Source of the DNA: Flavobacterium sp. K5-23 | GTDB taxonomy: Bacteria > Bacteroidota > Bacteroidia > Flavobacteriales > Flavobacteriaceae | NCBI RefSeq assembly: GCF_023278045.1 | Contig: NZ_CP056783.1 | Span: 2,699,501 to 2,763,500, forward strand | Reading direction: 5' to 3' | DNA length: 64,000 nucleotides | Part shown: positions 43,996 through 53,474 of the stretch, in pieces | Numbering within the stretch: position 1 is the first letter of the stretch | How the letters are laid out: every line of letters starts with the position of its first letter | Notes under the pieces: model-generated | The model's database searches: none | What the model saw: the letters and a program-made list of their open reading frames with translations, nothing else | What the model was told of the DNA's origin: nothing | Program-made: the position numbers and the translations under genes

Positions 43996-46380
43996 ATGAG
44001 CAAAAGAAACAAAGGTCAAATAGATAAAATTATTTCTAGTGAGATAGATAATAAAAATACTTATTACGATTTTATTTTACTCTTATTTATCATTAGTTTA
44101 ATTTCCATTGATTTTTTTCCTCAGTTTAATAGTGTTGAAATTATAGCTCCACAGTTTTTGTATTTATCTTTTATTAATATACTAACCAGTATTTCTACAT
44201 ACAGAAACAATGAAATTTTCACGAATGGAATCGTTATACTAATAAAGAAAAGTCCAATAGTTATAGCCTATCTAGGTTTTTTAGGATTTAGTTTCATTAG
44301 TATGCTTTTTGCTCGAAATTTCTCCATTGCTGTTGTAAGTTTTATGCAATTAACAATTGTTTTTTGTTTGTTTATAAACCTTTCAATTTTATTATATAAT
44401 AGATTGGACCTTATTTATAAAATTGCATTTATAATAAGTATAGGTGTTTTTATACGTTCATTTATTGAAATTAGTAGTATCATTAGCCTATCAAAAAGTA
44501 ATAGTTTACTTAATGCTTTAGCTGAAATTAAAGGAAATACAGGAAACATTAATATTTTTGCAGCTAGTTTAGTGGGGAAAATACCATTTACCCTATTGGG
44601 GATATTTCATTTTACAAACTGGAAAAAATGGTTCCTGTGTCTGAGTTTGTTTTTAGCATCTTTATTGGTATTATTAACCGCTTCCCGTGCATCGTATATT
44701 GGCTTGTTTATAGAACTATTTTTATTTATTGTAATATTAATAAAACTAAAATTCATCTCTAAACAAAACCTTAGCTTATTACTATATATAATCTTACCTC
44801 TTATTATTTCCTTTTTTGTTGCCAATGTAATTTTTAAGAACACCCAAAACACAGATCGATATGCGTCTATAACAAATAGAATCCAACAAATAAGCCCAAT
44901 AAACAATGAGGATTCGTCAATAAACGCCCGGTTAATGTATTGGGACAATGCAATACAAATAATTAAAGAAAAACCGTTTTTCGGAATTGGAATAGGAAAT
45001 TGGAAAATTGAAGCATTGAATTATGAAAAAGAACAAACTAATAATTTATTAGTTTCTGAACATCCGCATAATGATTTTCTTGAGATTGCCGCCGAAACTG
45101 GAATCGCTAATTTTATCATATACCTTCTACTATTTATCTTTTGCAGCTATATCAATCTTAAAAGGATTTTTTCCACTAATGAAAACCAAGTCAAGATTAT
45201 TGCATTAATAGCACTTTTATTATTGGTAACATATGGTATCGATGCAATGTTCAATTTTCCGTTGTATAGACCTACAATGCAACTTAATTTTATTTTGTTC
45301 TTGGCTTTAACCCTTTTAAATACTACTTCCGATAATTTAGTTCTAAATTCTAATTATTTAAAAACTACTATTATAGGAATTACTATTATTAGCTGCTTAG
45401 GTTTTTATTTTTCATATAATGCCCTAAAAGCTTATCAATTTGAAAACGACACTAGAATTGATTTACTTCAAAACGAAAATAATTACAAATTAAATTTACA
45501 AGAAATACTTAATAGAATGCCTCAGTTTCCTAATACTGCCACAAATTCTCAACCCTATATTGAAGTTGCCGGAATTTATGCTTTAAAGGAGAAAAAACAC
45601 TTAGAGGCATTACAATACTTTAATCAATCACAAAAAATTAATCCATTTACCGGTCGAGCTGAGTGGTATAAATACCGAATCTATAAAGAACTTAACAATC
45701 AAGACAGTGCTTATTATTATGCTAAAAAAGCATTCGAAATAAGACCTAGAAATGAAGACTATTACTTATCAGCATTAGTTGTTGAGGCTAATAAAAAAGA
45801 TACTTTAGCCATTTTGAAAATTCACAATTATTTTTCGCAAATCAATTCTAAACCAAGTGTTTGGTTAAATAGCTCAAGCGCATTAGCGCAATCACAATTT
45901 TCAAATAAGGAATTAATTGAATTTATTGATTCAGGTATTACTCTTTTTCCTAATGACACTACATTGCTTAACAGAAAAAAATCTTTTCAAAATGATTTTT
46001 TAAAAAAAACTTCTAATAAAGAGAATAATACCCCATCAAAACCCAATTATATTTTAATAGCTGATCAATATGGTTTAAAGTTGGAATTTGACAAAGCATT
46101 AATGAATTATAAAAAAGCACTACATGAAACTCCTAATAATCCAATAATAATTCAAAACATAGGAATATGTTATTTTAAGTTAAATCAATTTAATGATGCC
46201 ATATTAAGTTTAGAAAAAACATTAAATTCGCCAATTCTTTCCGATGGTAAATCGGAGTATTTAATTGGCGCAGCCTATTTAAATATAAACAAAAAAGAAA
46301 AAGGTTGTACCTATTTAAGGTTGGCTCAAAATAAAAATTATCCTGGTGCTACTGAATTAGTAGTACAATATTGTAAATAA
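43996..46380 (+). CDS. O-antigen-ligase-family membrane protein with C-terminal TPR repeats
   Basis: This 794-residue protein has about 11 membrane helices (residues 25-475) of the Wzy/WaaL (O-antigen ligase) type, with the periplasmic-loop region around RLMYWDNAIQIIKEKPFFGIGIGNW and HPHNDFLEIAAETGI, the motif conserved in this family. From about residue 510 it carries TPR-like helices (ALQYFNQSQKINPFTGRAEWY, ALMNYKKALHETPNNPIII, NQFNDAILSLEKTLNSP). It is probably a lipid-linked glycan ligase or polymerase. aroB starts 7 bases later. A TATTTTTG element lies at 43961-43968, but its spacing is poor. Confidence 0.85.
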   Translation: MSKRNKGQIDKIISSEIDNKNTYYDFILLLFIISLISIDFFPQFNSVEIIAPQFLYLSFINILTSISTYRNNEIFTNGIVILIKKSPIVIAYLGFLGFSFISMLFARNFSIAVVSFMQLTIVFCLFINLSILLYNRLDLIYKIAFIISIGVFIRSFIEISSIISLSKSNSLLNALAEIKGNTGNINIFAASLVGKIPFTLLGIFHFTNWKKWFLCLSLFLASLLVLLTASRASYIGLFIELFLFIVILIKLKFISKQNLSLLLYIILPLIISFFVANVIFKNTQNTDRYASITNRIQQISPINNEDSSINARLMYWDNAIQIIKEKPFFGIGIGNWKIEALNYEKEQTNNLLVSEHPHNDFLEIAAETGIANFIIYLLLFIFCSYINLKRIFSTNENQVKIIALIALLLLVTYGIDAMFNFPLYRPTMQLNFILFLALTLLNTTSDNLVLNSNYLKTTIIGITIISCLGFYFSYNALKAYQFENDTRIDLLQNENNYKLNLQEILNRMPQFPNTATNSQPYIEVAGIYALKEKKHLEALQYFNQSQKINPFTGRAEWYKYRIYKELNNQDSAYYYAKKAFEIRPRNEDYYLSALVVEANKKDTLAILKIHNYFSQINSKPSVWLNSSSALAQSQFSNKELIEFIDSGITLFPNDTTLLNRKKSFQNDFLKKTSNKENNTPSKPNYILIADQYGLKLEFDKALMNYKKALHETPNNPIIIQNIGICYFKLNQFNDAILSLEKTLNSPILSDGKSEYLIGAAYLNINKKEKGCTYLRLAQNKNYPGATELVVQYCK

Positions 46381-46387
46381 TACTATT

Positions 46388-47467
46388 ATGTCAAATTCAT
46401 TAAAAACAATAGAAGCTAATAATCGTCCAATACATTTTAACGAAAGTGGTTATCAAGCATTAAATCTACATTTAAAAGAAAACAGCTACTCCATTATATT
46501 TATTATAGTAGATACTAATACGGCCGAATATTGTTTGCCAAAATTATTACCAAATATTGAAACCGACTTAACCATTGAAATAGTAGAATTTGATAATGGG
46601 GAAGTCAATAAAAATATTGAAACTTGTGTCCAAATTTGGAATGTTTTGACGGAACTAGGTGCCGATAGAAAGAGCCTTGTAATTAATTTAGGTGGAGGTG
46701 TAGTAACTGATCTTGGAGGATTTGTAGCTTCAACTTTTAAAAGAGGTATTGATTTCATCAATATTCCTACTACCCTATTAGCAATGGTTGATGCATCAGT
46801 AGGTGGTAAAAACGGGGTTGATTTAGGTAACTTGAAAAATCAAATAGGTGTTTTTAACTTGCCTGTAATGGTTCTTGTTGATTCCAATTATCTAGAAACA
46901 GTACCGCAAAACGAAATGAGGTCTGGTCTTGCTGAAATGCTGAAACACGGTTTAATCTATGATAAAAACTATTGGGAACAGTTTTTAGATTTAAAAGCTA
47001 TTGATTTTGCTGATTTTGACGAATTAATTTATCGTTCAGTGGAAATTAAAAACGAAATAGTAACTCTAGACCCTACTGAAAAAAATATTCGTAAAGCATT
47101 AAATTTTGGACATACACTTGGACACGCAATCGAAAGTTATTTTTTAGAAAATGAAAATAAAACAACGTTACTCCACGGTGAGGCAATTGCCATAGGAATG
47201 ATCCTTGAAAGTTACATTTCATTAAATATGAATTTAATCAATTTGCAAGAATACTTACAAATAAAGACAACTATAAAGACTATCTTTGAAGATATCACTA
47301 TAGAAGCAAATGACATCGATCCTATACTTGAATTACTAATTCACGACAAAAAAAATGAGTATGGTACCATTCAATTTGCATTAATAGAAGGTATCGGAAA
47401 AATAAAGATCAATCAATCTGTTGAAAATGAATTAATTCTTAAAGCATTTGAGGATTATAAATCTTAA
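46388..47467 (+). CDS. aroB: 3-dehydroquinate synthase
   Basis: This 359-residue enzyme performs step 2 of the shikimate pathway, turning DAHP into 3-dehydroquinate with NAD and a metal ion. Family landmarks: VIVDTNT-like IIVDTNTAEY, NLGGGVVTDLGGFVASTFKRGIDFINIPTTLLAMVDASVGGKNGVD (in parts), MRSGLAEMLKHGLIYD, and the metal ligands in RKALNFGHTLGHAIESYF and HGEAIAIGM. It follows the O-antigen-ligase-like gene by 7 bases, an unusual partner, so they may share a transcript for convenience. Confidence 0.95.
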   Translation: MSNSLKTIEANNRPIHFNESGYQALNLHLKENSYSIIFIIVDTNTAEYCLPKLLPNIETDLTIEIVEFDNGEVNKNIETCVQIWNVLTELGADRKSLVINLGGGVVTDLGGFVASTFKRGIDFINIPTTLLAMVDASVGGKNGVDLGNLKNQIGVFNLPVMVLVDSNYLETVPQNEMRSGLAEMLKHGLIYDKNYWEQFLDLKAIDFADFDELIYRSVEIKNEIVTLDPTEKNIRKALNFGHTLGHAIESYFLENENKTTLLHGEAIAIGMILESYISLNMNLINLQEYLQIKTTIKTIFEDITIEANDIDPILELLIHDKKNEYGTIQFALIEGIGKIKINQSVENELILKAFEDYKS

Positions 47468-47487
47468 TATATTTTTACAAAAAAGCA

Positions 47488-47519
47488 TTGCTTTACGTAT
47501 AAAATATTTTTTACATTTG
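47488..47519 (+). promoter_or_regulatory. Promoter ahead of the small ORF and arginine decarboxylase gene
   Basis: TTG (47488-47490) and TACATTTG (47512-47519) are 21 bases apart and fit the Bacteroidota consensus. The next ATG begins only 6 bases later, so transcription would begin about at that ATG. Confidence 0.7.
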
Positions 47520-47524
47520 CCGCA

Positions 47525-47704
47525 ATGAAAAAAAATCAAAAACAAGAGAATCACAGTTCTAATAGAACCCAAAACAATAGGTCTTTCCTAAGATTGTTGA
47601 AAAGGTTCTATTCGATAAAAGGAAACTTTAGTTTTGATATTTTTCAATACTTGAAAGAAGAAAACGAGAAACTTCAGATTATTTATGCAAATATCAGGGT
47701 TTGA
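47525..47704 (+). CDS. Small basic protein, 59 residues, possibly leaderless
   Basis: The ORF is 60 codons long, with Lys/Asn-rich start (MKKNQKQENHSS) and a plausible amphipathic end (SFDIFQYLKEENEKLQIIYA). It starts 6 bases after the -7 element TACATTTG, so an mRNA would have almost no leader; translation would need to be leaderless, or this stretch is the leader of the arginine decarboxylase mRNA instead. No family is recognised. The real coding status is open. Confidence 0.4.
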   Translation: MKKNQKQENHSSNRTQNNRSFLRLLKRFYSIKGNFSFDIFQYLKEENEKLQIIYANIRV

Positions 47705-47758
47705 ATTATAGATTAATTTACACTTACTATTTAATTAATCTAAAATTCTAAAATTCAA

Positions 47759-49159
47759 ATGAACACAAAATATACCGACTTAATAAATCAAACTTATTAT
47801 TTCCCACAAGAAGAGTTTACTTTAAATAAAGACAACCTTCAGTTTCACAATATCGATTTGATGAAATTAGTTGAACAATACGGTACACCATTAAAGTTTA
47901 CCTATTTGCCACAAATTTCAAACAACATCAACAAAGCCAAAAGTTGGTTTCGTAAATCAATGGAAAAAAACAAGTACGACGCAAAGTATTTTTATTGCTA
48001 TTGTACTAAAAGTTCTCATTTTGAATATATCATGAATGAAGCTTTCAAGAATAACATCCATATTGAAACATCATCAGCTTTTGATATTGATATCGTTGAA
48101 AACTTATTGAAAAATGGGAAGATTAATAAAAGTACATATGTAATATGTAATGGATTCAAAAGAGATCAATACATAGATAACATAGCTCGTTTAATTAATA
48201 ACGGACATATTAACACTATTCCAATTATTGATAATTACGAAGAACTGGATTTACTTCAGGCTGAAATTAAAGGGAAATTCAAAATTGGAATCCGAATTGC
48301 TGCTGAAGAAGAACCTAAATTTGAGTTTTACACTTCCAGACTTGGAATTGGTTACAAAAACATAGTCAACTTTTACAGAAAACAAATTCAGGAAAATGAT
48401 AAATTAGAGCTGAAAATGCTGCACTTTTTTATCAATACTGGGATTAATGACACTGCGTATTATTGGAATGAATTAGTGAAATGTATCAAAGTTTACATTG
48501 CTCTTAAAAAAGAATGTCCTACATTAGATGGATTGAACATTGGTGGAGGATTTCCTATCAAAAATTCATTGGCATTTGAATATGATTATCAGTATATGAT
48601 TGATGAAATTATCAATCAAATAAAAATTGCCTGCGACGAAGCAGAGGTTGATGTACCAAATATTTTCACTGAATTTGGCTCATTTACTGTTGGAGAAAGC
48701 GGTGGGGCAATTTACCAGATTTTATATCAAAAGCAACAAAATGACAGAGAAAAATGGAATATGATCGACTCTTCATTTATTACAACTTTACCTGATACCT
48801 GGGCTATTAATAAGCGTTTTATAATGCTTGCAATTAATCGATGGAATGAAACTTACGAAAGAGTTTTGCTAGGTGGACTTACCTGTGACAGCGATGATTA
48901 TTACAATTCAGAGCAAAATATGAATGCCATCTATTTGCCTAAATACAATAAGGAAAAACCATTATACATAGGCTTTTTCAATACTGGAGCTTACCAAGAA
49001 ACAATTGGTGGATATGGTGGATTGCACCACTGTTTAATTCCTCAACCCAAACATATTTTAATTGATAGGGACGAAAACGGAATTTTGGCAACAGAAGTAT
49101 TCTCAGAGCAACAGACTGCTGGCGATATTTTAAAAATATTAGGTTACGATAAAAAATAA
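47759..49159 (+). CDS. speA: Arginine decarboxylase, PLP fold III
   Basis: This 466-residue protein decarboxylates arginine to agmatine. It shows the alanine-racemase-like barrel with the PLP lysine region FYCYCTKSSHFEY, the SSAFDIDIVENLL, KFKIGIRIAAEE, TSRLGIGYKNI, and the C-terminal domain with NIGGGFPI, TEFGSFTVGESGG and GLTCDSDDYYNSE. It is shorter than E. coli SpeA (658), as in the flavobacterial type. The next gene is deoxyhypusine-synthase-like, suggesting a polyamine unit. Confidence 0.9.
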   Translation: MNTKYTDLINQTYYFPQEEFTLNKDNLQFHNIDLMKLVEQYGTPLKFTYLPQISNNINKAKSWFRKSMEKNKYDAKYFYCYCTKSSHFEYIMNEAFKNNIHIETSSAFDIDIVENLLKNGKINKSTYVICNGFKRDQYIDNIARLINNGHINTIPIIDNYEELDLLQAEIKGKFKIGIRIAAEEEPKFEFYTSRLGIGYKNIVNFYRKQIQENDKLELKMLHFFINTGINDTAYYWNELVKCIKVYIALKKECPTLDGLNIGGGFPIKNSLAFEYDYQYMIDEIINQIKIACDEAEVDVPNIFTEFGSFTVGESGGAIYQILYQKQQNDREKWNMIDSSFITTLPDTWAINKRFIMLAINRWNETYERVLLGGLTCDSDDYYNSEQNMNAIYLPKYNKEKPLYIGFFNTGAYQETIGGYGGLHHCLIPQPKHILIDRDENGILATEVFSEQQTAGDILKILGYDKK

Positions 49160-49256
49160 ATAATTAAATACACAATTAGTCAATTTAAAAATTTATTATA
49201 TTTGGGAATGCCTTCATTTCTATATAATTGATTTTTAAATATTTAAATCCAAAAAA

Positions 49257-50228
49257 ATGAGTAAAGGACCAATCAGTCAGTTTATTGAAAAGCATTATTT
49301 GCATTTCAATTCTGCATCTTTAGTTGATGCTGCTAAAGCATACGAACAACAATTAGCAAATGGTGCCAAAATGATGGTGAGTATGGCTGGAGCAATGAGC
49401 ACAGCCGAAATTGGAAAGATTTTTGCCGAAATGATTCGTCAGGATAAAGTTCAAATAATTTCTTGTACAGGAGCTAATCTTGAAGAAGATATTATGAATT
49501 TAGTTGCACACTCTCACTATGAAAGAGTGCCAAATTATCGTGATTTAACTCCGCAAGATGAATGGGATTTATTAGAAAGAGGATTAAATCGTGTAACTGA
49601 TACCTGTATTCCGGAACACGAAGCTTTCCGTCGTTTACAAAAACACATTTACAAAATCTGGAAAGATGCAGATGATAATGGAGAAAGATATTTTCCTCAT
49701 GAATTCATGTACAAAATGTTGCTTTCTGGTGTTCTTGAAGAATATTACGAAATAGACCTTAAAGACAGTTGGATGTATGCTGCAGCTGAGAAAAACCTTC
49801 CTATGGTTGTTCCAGGATGGGAAGACAGCACAATGGGTAATATTTTCGCCTCTTATGTAATTAAAGGAGATTTAAAAGCTTCTACAATGAAGTCAGGGAT
49901 TGAATACATGGTTTACTTGTCAGACTGGTACCCAAAGAACAGTTCTAAAGGAATTGGTTTCTTCCAAATTGGTGGTGGTATTGCTGGAGATTTTCCAATA
50001 TGTGTTGTCCCTATGTTGTACCAAGATATGGAAATGCATGATATTCCTTTTTGGAGTTATTTTTGCCAAATTTCAGATTCTACAACCAGTTACGGATCGT
50101 ATTCTGGGGCAGTACCAAATGAAAAAATTACTTGGGGTAAATTAGACATAAATACTCCTAAGTTTATCATCGAGTCGGACGCTACAATTGTAGCTCCTTT
50201 AATTTTCGCTTATTTATTAGATTTATAG
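49257..50228 (+). CDS. Deoxyhypusine-synthase-like protein (polyamine aminobutyl transfer)
   Basis: This 323-residue protein matches the deoxyhypusine synthase family: MVSMAGAMSTAEIGKIFAEMIRQDKV, the NAD-binding parts DKVQIISCTGANLEEDIMNLVAHSHYERVPNYRDLT (in parts), GGGIAGDFPICVVPMLYQDM and the catalytic lysine region NEKITWGKLDINTPKF. Bacteria lack eIF5A, so the enzyme probably acts on a polyamine; homologs are thought to make homospermidine or related products. It starts 97 bases after the arginine decarboxylase gene. Product is inferred. Confidence 0.88.
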   Translation: MSKGPISQFIEKHYLHFNSASLVDAAKAYEQQLANGAKMMVSMAGAMSTAEIGKIFAEMIRQDKVQIISCTGANLEEDIMNLVAHSHYERVPNYRDLTPQDEWDLLERGLNRVTDTCIPEHEAFRRLQKHIYKIWKDADDNGERYFPHEFMYKMLLSGVLEEYYEIDLKDSWMYAAAEKNLPMVVPGWEDSTMGNIFASYVIKGDLKASTMKSGIEYMVYLSDWYPKNSSKGIGFFQIGGGIAGDFPICVVPMLYQDMEMHDIPFWSYFCQISDSTTSYGSYSGAVPNEKITWGKLDINTPKFIIESDATIVAPLIFAYLLDL

Positions 50229-50237
50229 AATAACTTT

Positions 50238-50651
50238 ATGAAAAGAGTAATAGTTGATTACGCAAAACTGACCAACGAAATTTTAAACTTATTAGTAGAG
50301 AGATTTCCTGATGGTTACGATGATTCTGATATAATTCGTTTTAGAAATGCTAAAAATGAATTAATAGAAGCTGTAGAAGTACGAACTGAAGATACCATTT
50401 ACCTGGTAAAAGTAAGTACTAAACTTGCTGACAGTATGGAAAATTATGATGAAGATGATGATATCGATGGAGTTGATGAGCCAGTTAGCGGCTTAGAACT
50501 TGATGATGACTCAATGGATGATGATGATGACGATGATGACAATGACGATGAAAAATTAGACAAACCAGATACTGATGGCGAGGATGATGACGATGACGAC
50601 AAAGATGACAAAGATTCAAGCGAAGAAGATGATGACGATGAAGAAGATTAA
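50238..50651 (+). CDS. Conserved small protein with extreme acidic tail
   Basis: The first 75 residues are a normal folded stretch (MKRVIVDYAKLTNEILNLLVERFPDGYDDSDIIRFRNAKNELIEAV...). Residues 75-137 are almost entirely Asp and Glu with Lys/Ser spacers. It is 10 bases after the deoxyhypusine-synthase-like gene and its stop is followed by a strong terminator, so it belongs to the polyamine operon. Flavobacterial homologs have been labelled 'DNA primase' without clear basis. An acidic tail could bind polyamines or basic partners (inference). Confidence 0.7.
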   Translation: MKRVIVDYAKLTNEILNLLVERFPDGYDDSDIIRFRNAKNELIEAVEVRTEDTIYLVKVSTKLADSMENYDEDDDIDGVDEPVSGLELDDDSMDDDDDDDDNDDEKLDKPDTDGEDDDDDDKDDKDSSEEDDDDEED

Positions 50652-50675
50652 ATTCTAAATTTCATTTAAAATACT

Positions 50676-50705
50676 AAAAAGGAACTCTCTATTGAGTTCC
50701 TTTTT
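50676..50705 (+). terminator. Rho-independent terminator
   Basis: Stem AAAAAGGAACTC (50676-50687) with its complement (694-705 of the 50,000s), 6-base loop, then a T-run. It ends the polyamine operon. Confidence 0.9.
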
Positions 50706-50780
50706 TTATTTATCAACCTTGCTTTGATAAATAAAAAAGTAAATTGATTAACTTCCCTATCTAAAATCTATATTTCCAAA

Positions 50781-52895
50781 ATGATTACATCAAAAATATT
50801 ACACAATACGCTTAAGGAAAATTTTGGTTTTGAAAAATTCAGACCCAATCAAGAAGAAATCATCAATACCATTCTTGAAGAAAAAGATACTTTAGCAATT
50901 ATGCCTACAGGTGGTGGGAAATCTATATGTTTTCAATTACCTGCTTTATTGTTGCCAGGAATCACTATTGTTATTTCGCCGTTAATTGCTTTAATGAAAG
51001 ATCAGGTAGATAGTTTAAGAGCTAATGGTATTGAAGCTTGTTTTATCAATAGTAGTCAGAGTGGATCAGAACAGCAATTGCATATTCAAAACCTGAAAGA
51101 CAACAAAGTTAAGCTTGTGTATATTGCTCCAGAGAGTCTGTCTTATCTAGATCAGGTTTTCAGCCAACTCACAGTAAGCCTTATTGCAATTGATGAGGCA
51201 CATTGTATTTCGGCTTGGGGCCATGATTTTAGACCCGCTTATACCAATTTAGGTTATCTTAAAAACCGCTTCCCTTCTACTCCAATCTTAGCTTTAACTG
51301 CTACCGCGGATAAAGCTACACGTAAAGACATTAGCCAACAATTAAATTTAAAATCACCTAAAATATTTGTTGCTTCATTCGATAGAAAAAATCTAAGTTT
51401 AGAAGTACGTCCCGCACTTGACAGAGTTAAACAAATTATCGATTTCATCAAAGACAAACCAAATGAATCTGGTATCATATATTGTTTAAGTAGAAAAACC
51501 ACAGAAGAGCTTGCGGATAAACTTCAGAAAGTAGGTGTGAATGCTAAAGCGTATCATGCAGGCTTAGACAATACCATTCGCTCAAAAACGCAAGACGAGT
51601 TTATCAATGACGATTGCCAAGTCGTATGTGCTACTATTGCTTTTGGAATGGGAATAGACAAATCTAATGTACGCTGGGTGATTCATTATAATCTACCAAA
51701 AAACATAGAAGGTTATTATCAGGAAATAGGACGTGCTGGAAGAGATGGACTACCTTCTGAAACCATTTTATTTGAAAGTTATGGAGATGTCATACAACTG
51801 CAAAAATTTGCATCACAAGGATTGAATGCCGAAGTCCAACTGGCCAAACTCGAAAGAATGAAGCAATATGCCGATGCACTGAGTTGTCGAAGAAAAATAT
51901 TGCTTTCCTATTTTGGAGAATTGGTAACCGAGAATTGCGGAAATTGTGATATTTGTAAAAACCCTCCCTCTTTCTTCGACGGAACTGTTGTAGCTCAAAA
52001 AGCGCTATCAGCAATAATACGCCTAAAAGAATCGGAACCTCTGCCTGTGATTGTGGATTTCTTGAGGGGTTCTAAAAACGCTTATATTTTCGAAAAAGAA
52101 TACCAAAACCTAAAAACCTATGGAATAGGAAGCGATATTTCCTGGTTTGACTGGAACCAATACATAATCCAACTCATCAATCAAGGGTATTGTGAAATAG
52201 CCTTTCACCAACAAAATAAGATCAGATTGACTTCCTTGGCACCAGAAGTCTTATTTGAAGGAGAAAAAGTACAGTTAACGACTGTTCAGAAAGCAATTAT
52301 TGAAAATACTGAGATTAAAGAACCGAAAAAGAAAGCGTCAGTCAACTCCCTTTTTGAGACTCTGAGGAAACTACGCTATGAAATCTCTAAAGAAGAAAAA
52401 GTGCCTGCCTATGTAATTTTTAGCGATGCGGCTTTACGCCAAATGGAAACTAATAGACCAATGAGTGATGAAGAATTAATCTCAATTGATGGTGTAGGAA
52501 ACGCAAAACTAGAAAAATATGGAGATGCTTTTATAAAAGCCATAATAAATTTTCAAAAAAGCAAGGAGGTAAAACCGAAGAAAGAAGCAAGTACTTATAA
52601 AGAAACATTACTGCTTTTTCAAAACGGAACTACTGTCGAAGAAATAGCTGCAAAACGAAAATTAGGTTTAGGTACTGTAATGTCTCATTTAGCAAAATTA
52701 TATATGGACGGTGCAGCAATCGATTTACATCAATTTGTAACTAGAGAAGAAGTGAGTATAATTATTGAAGCCCGAATAAAACTAAACAATCCTACTACTT
52801 TAAAACCTTACTATGATTATCTGGAAGAAAAAGTGGCTTATGATAAAATAAGATTGGCATTAGCCATAATTGAAAAAGGAAGCAATCCTTCATAA
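50781..52895 (+). CDS. recQ: ATP-dependent DNA helicase RecQ
   Basis: This 704-residue 3'-5' helicase unwinds DNA in recombination and repair. Seen: motif 0 FRPNQEEII, Walker A MPTGGGKS (41-48), motif II AIDEAHCISAWGHDFRP, motif VI-like YQEIGRAGRDGLPS, the zinc site with CRRKILLSYFGE and CGNCDIC, the winged helix around 410-510, an HRDC domain (about 535-605: VPAYVIFSDAALRQMA-like, DEELISIDGVGNAKLEKYG) and a C-terminal helix-turn-helix (LFQNGTTVEEIAAKRKLGLGTV). Length matches full RecQ with HRDC. Confidence 0.95.
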   Translation: MITSKILHNTLKENFGFEKFRPNQEEIINTILEEKDTLAIMPTGGGKSICFQLPALLLPGITIVISPLIALMKDQVDSLRANGIEACFINSSQSGSEQQLHIQNLKDNKVKLVYIAPESLSYLDQVFSQLTVSLIAIDEAHCISAWGHDFRPAYTNLGYLKNRFPSTPILALTATADKATRKDISQQLNLKSPKIFVASFDRKNLSLEVRPALDRVKQIIDFIKDKPNESGIIYCLSRKTTEELADKLQKVGVNAKAYHAGLDNTIRSKTQDEFINDDCQVVCATIAFGMGIDKSNVRWVIHYNLPKNIEGYYQEIGRAGRDGLPSETILFESYGDVIQLQKFASQGLNAEVQLAKLERMKQYADALSCRRKILLSYFGELVTENCGNCDICKNPPSFFDGTVVAQKALSAIIRLKESEPLPVIVDFLRGSKNAYIFEKEYQNLKTYGIGSDISWFDWNQYIIQLINQGYCEIAFHQQNKIRLTSLAPEVLFEGEKVQLTTVQKAIIENTEIKEPKKKASVNSLFETLRKLRYEISKEEKVPAYVIFSDAALRQMETNRPMSDEELISIDGVGNAKLEKYGDAFIKAIINFQKSKEVKPKKEASTYKETLLLFQNGTTVEEIAAKRKLGLGTVMSHLAKLYMDGAAIDLHQFVTREEVSIIIEARIKLNNPTTLKPYYDYLEEKVAYDKIRLALAIIEKGSNPS

Positions 52896-52899
52896 AAAA

Positions 52900-52934
52900 A
52901 AAGGAATTACACTTTATATTCGTGTAATTCCTTT
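52900..52934. terminator. Terminator hairpin between recQ and the DinB gene
   Basis: A perfect 13-bp stem (AAAGGAATTACAC and complement) with a 9-base loop and preceding A-run. It lies between convergent genes and would end recQ (T-run weak) and the minus-strand DinB gene. Confidence 0.75.
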
Positions 52935-52946
52935 ACTGTTTTTTAT

Positions 52947-53462
52947 TTACAAATATCTTTCCTTGAAAACCTTCTGATGGTGCTTTTGATGACCAATGAT
53001 TATAAAACCAATAGCCCGTACAGAAACTTCACAATTCGATGCAGTTCCAATTCTTTCAAGTTGCTCTTGTGAAAAACTTTTAAAAAGGGACAAAGTTGAC
53101 TGCCTTACAACCGCCATTTCAGTTAATAATTCCTGAAGACTTCTTTTATTTGCAAATGCATTATCGACATAATCATTTTCTTCAAAACCCGGTAAAGGAG
53201 TCAAATCGTTTCTAGAAATTCTCATAGCACGATAACTAAAAACGCGTTCAGTATCTATAAGATGCTGAATAATATCTTTTATGGTCCACTTTCCTTCAGC
53301 ATAACGGAAATCAAATTTATCCATAGGAATGTCTTGGACAAATTTGATAAATTCATGAAGACAAATTTCTAATTCCTCCATCAAATTTACATTTTCTAAA
53401 ATCTGAATATATCCAGCATAATAAGGAGCGTATTCAGTAACTGGTAACTGGTCTGATTGCAT
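52947..53462 (-). CDS. DinB-family metal-binding protein
   Basis: This 171-residue four-helix protein matches the DinB/YfiT superfamily. A histidine in KWTIKDIIQHLIDTERVFSYRAMRI and two more near the end (GHQKHHQKVFKERYL) fit the three-His metal site. Related proteins are thiol transferases or stress proteins; the reaction is unknown. It lies 12 bases before the PEP carboxylase gene in genome order, on the same strand and downstream of it. Confidence 0.88.
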   Translation of the reverse strand: MQSDQLPVTEYAPYYAGYIQILENVNLMEELEICLHEFIKFVQDIPMDKFDFRYAEGKWTIKDIIQHLIDTERVFSYRAMRISRNDLTPLPGFEENDYVDNAFANKRSLQELLTEMAVVRQSTLSLFKSFSQEQLERIGTASNCEVSVRAIGFIIIGHQKHHQKVFKERYL

Positions 53463-53474
53463 ATTTATATAATT

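Noticed and set aside
50455..50651. The Asp-rich tail as a frameshift artefact
   Set aside because: The frame is continuous from the start, ends at a normal stop and a strong terminator follows; the GAT/GAC runs are real coding sequence.
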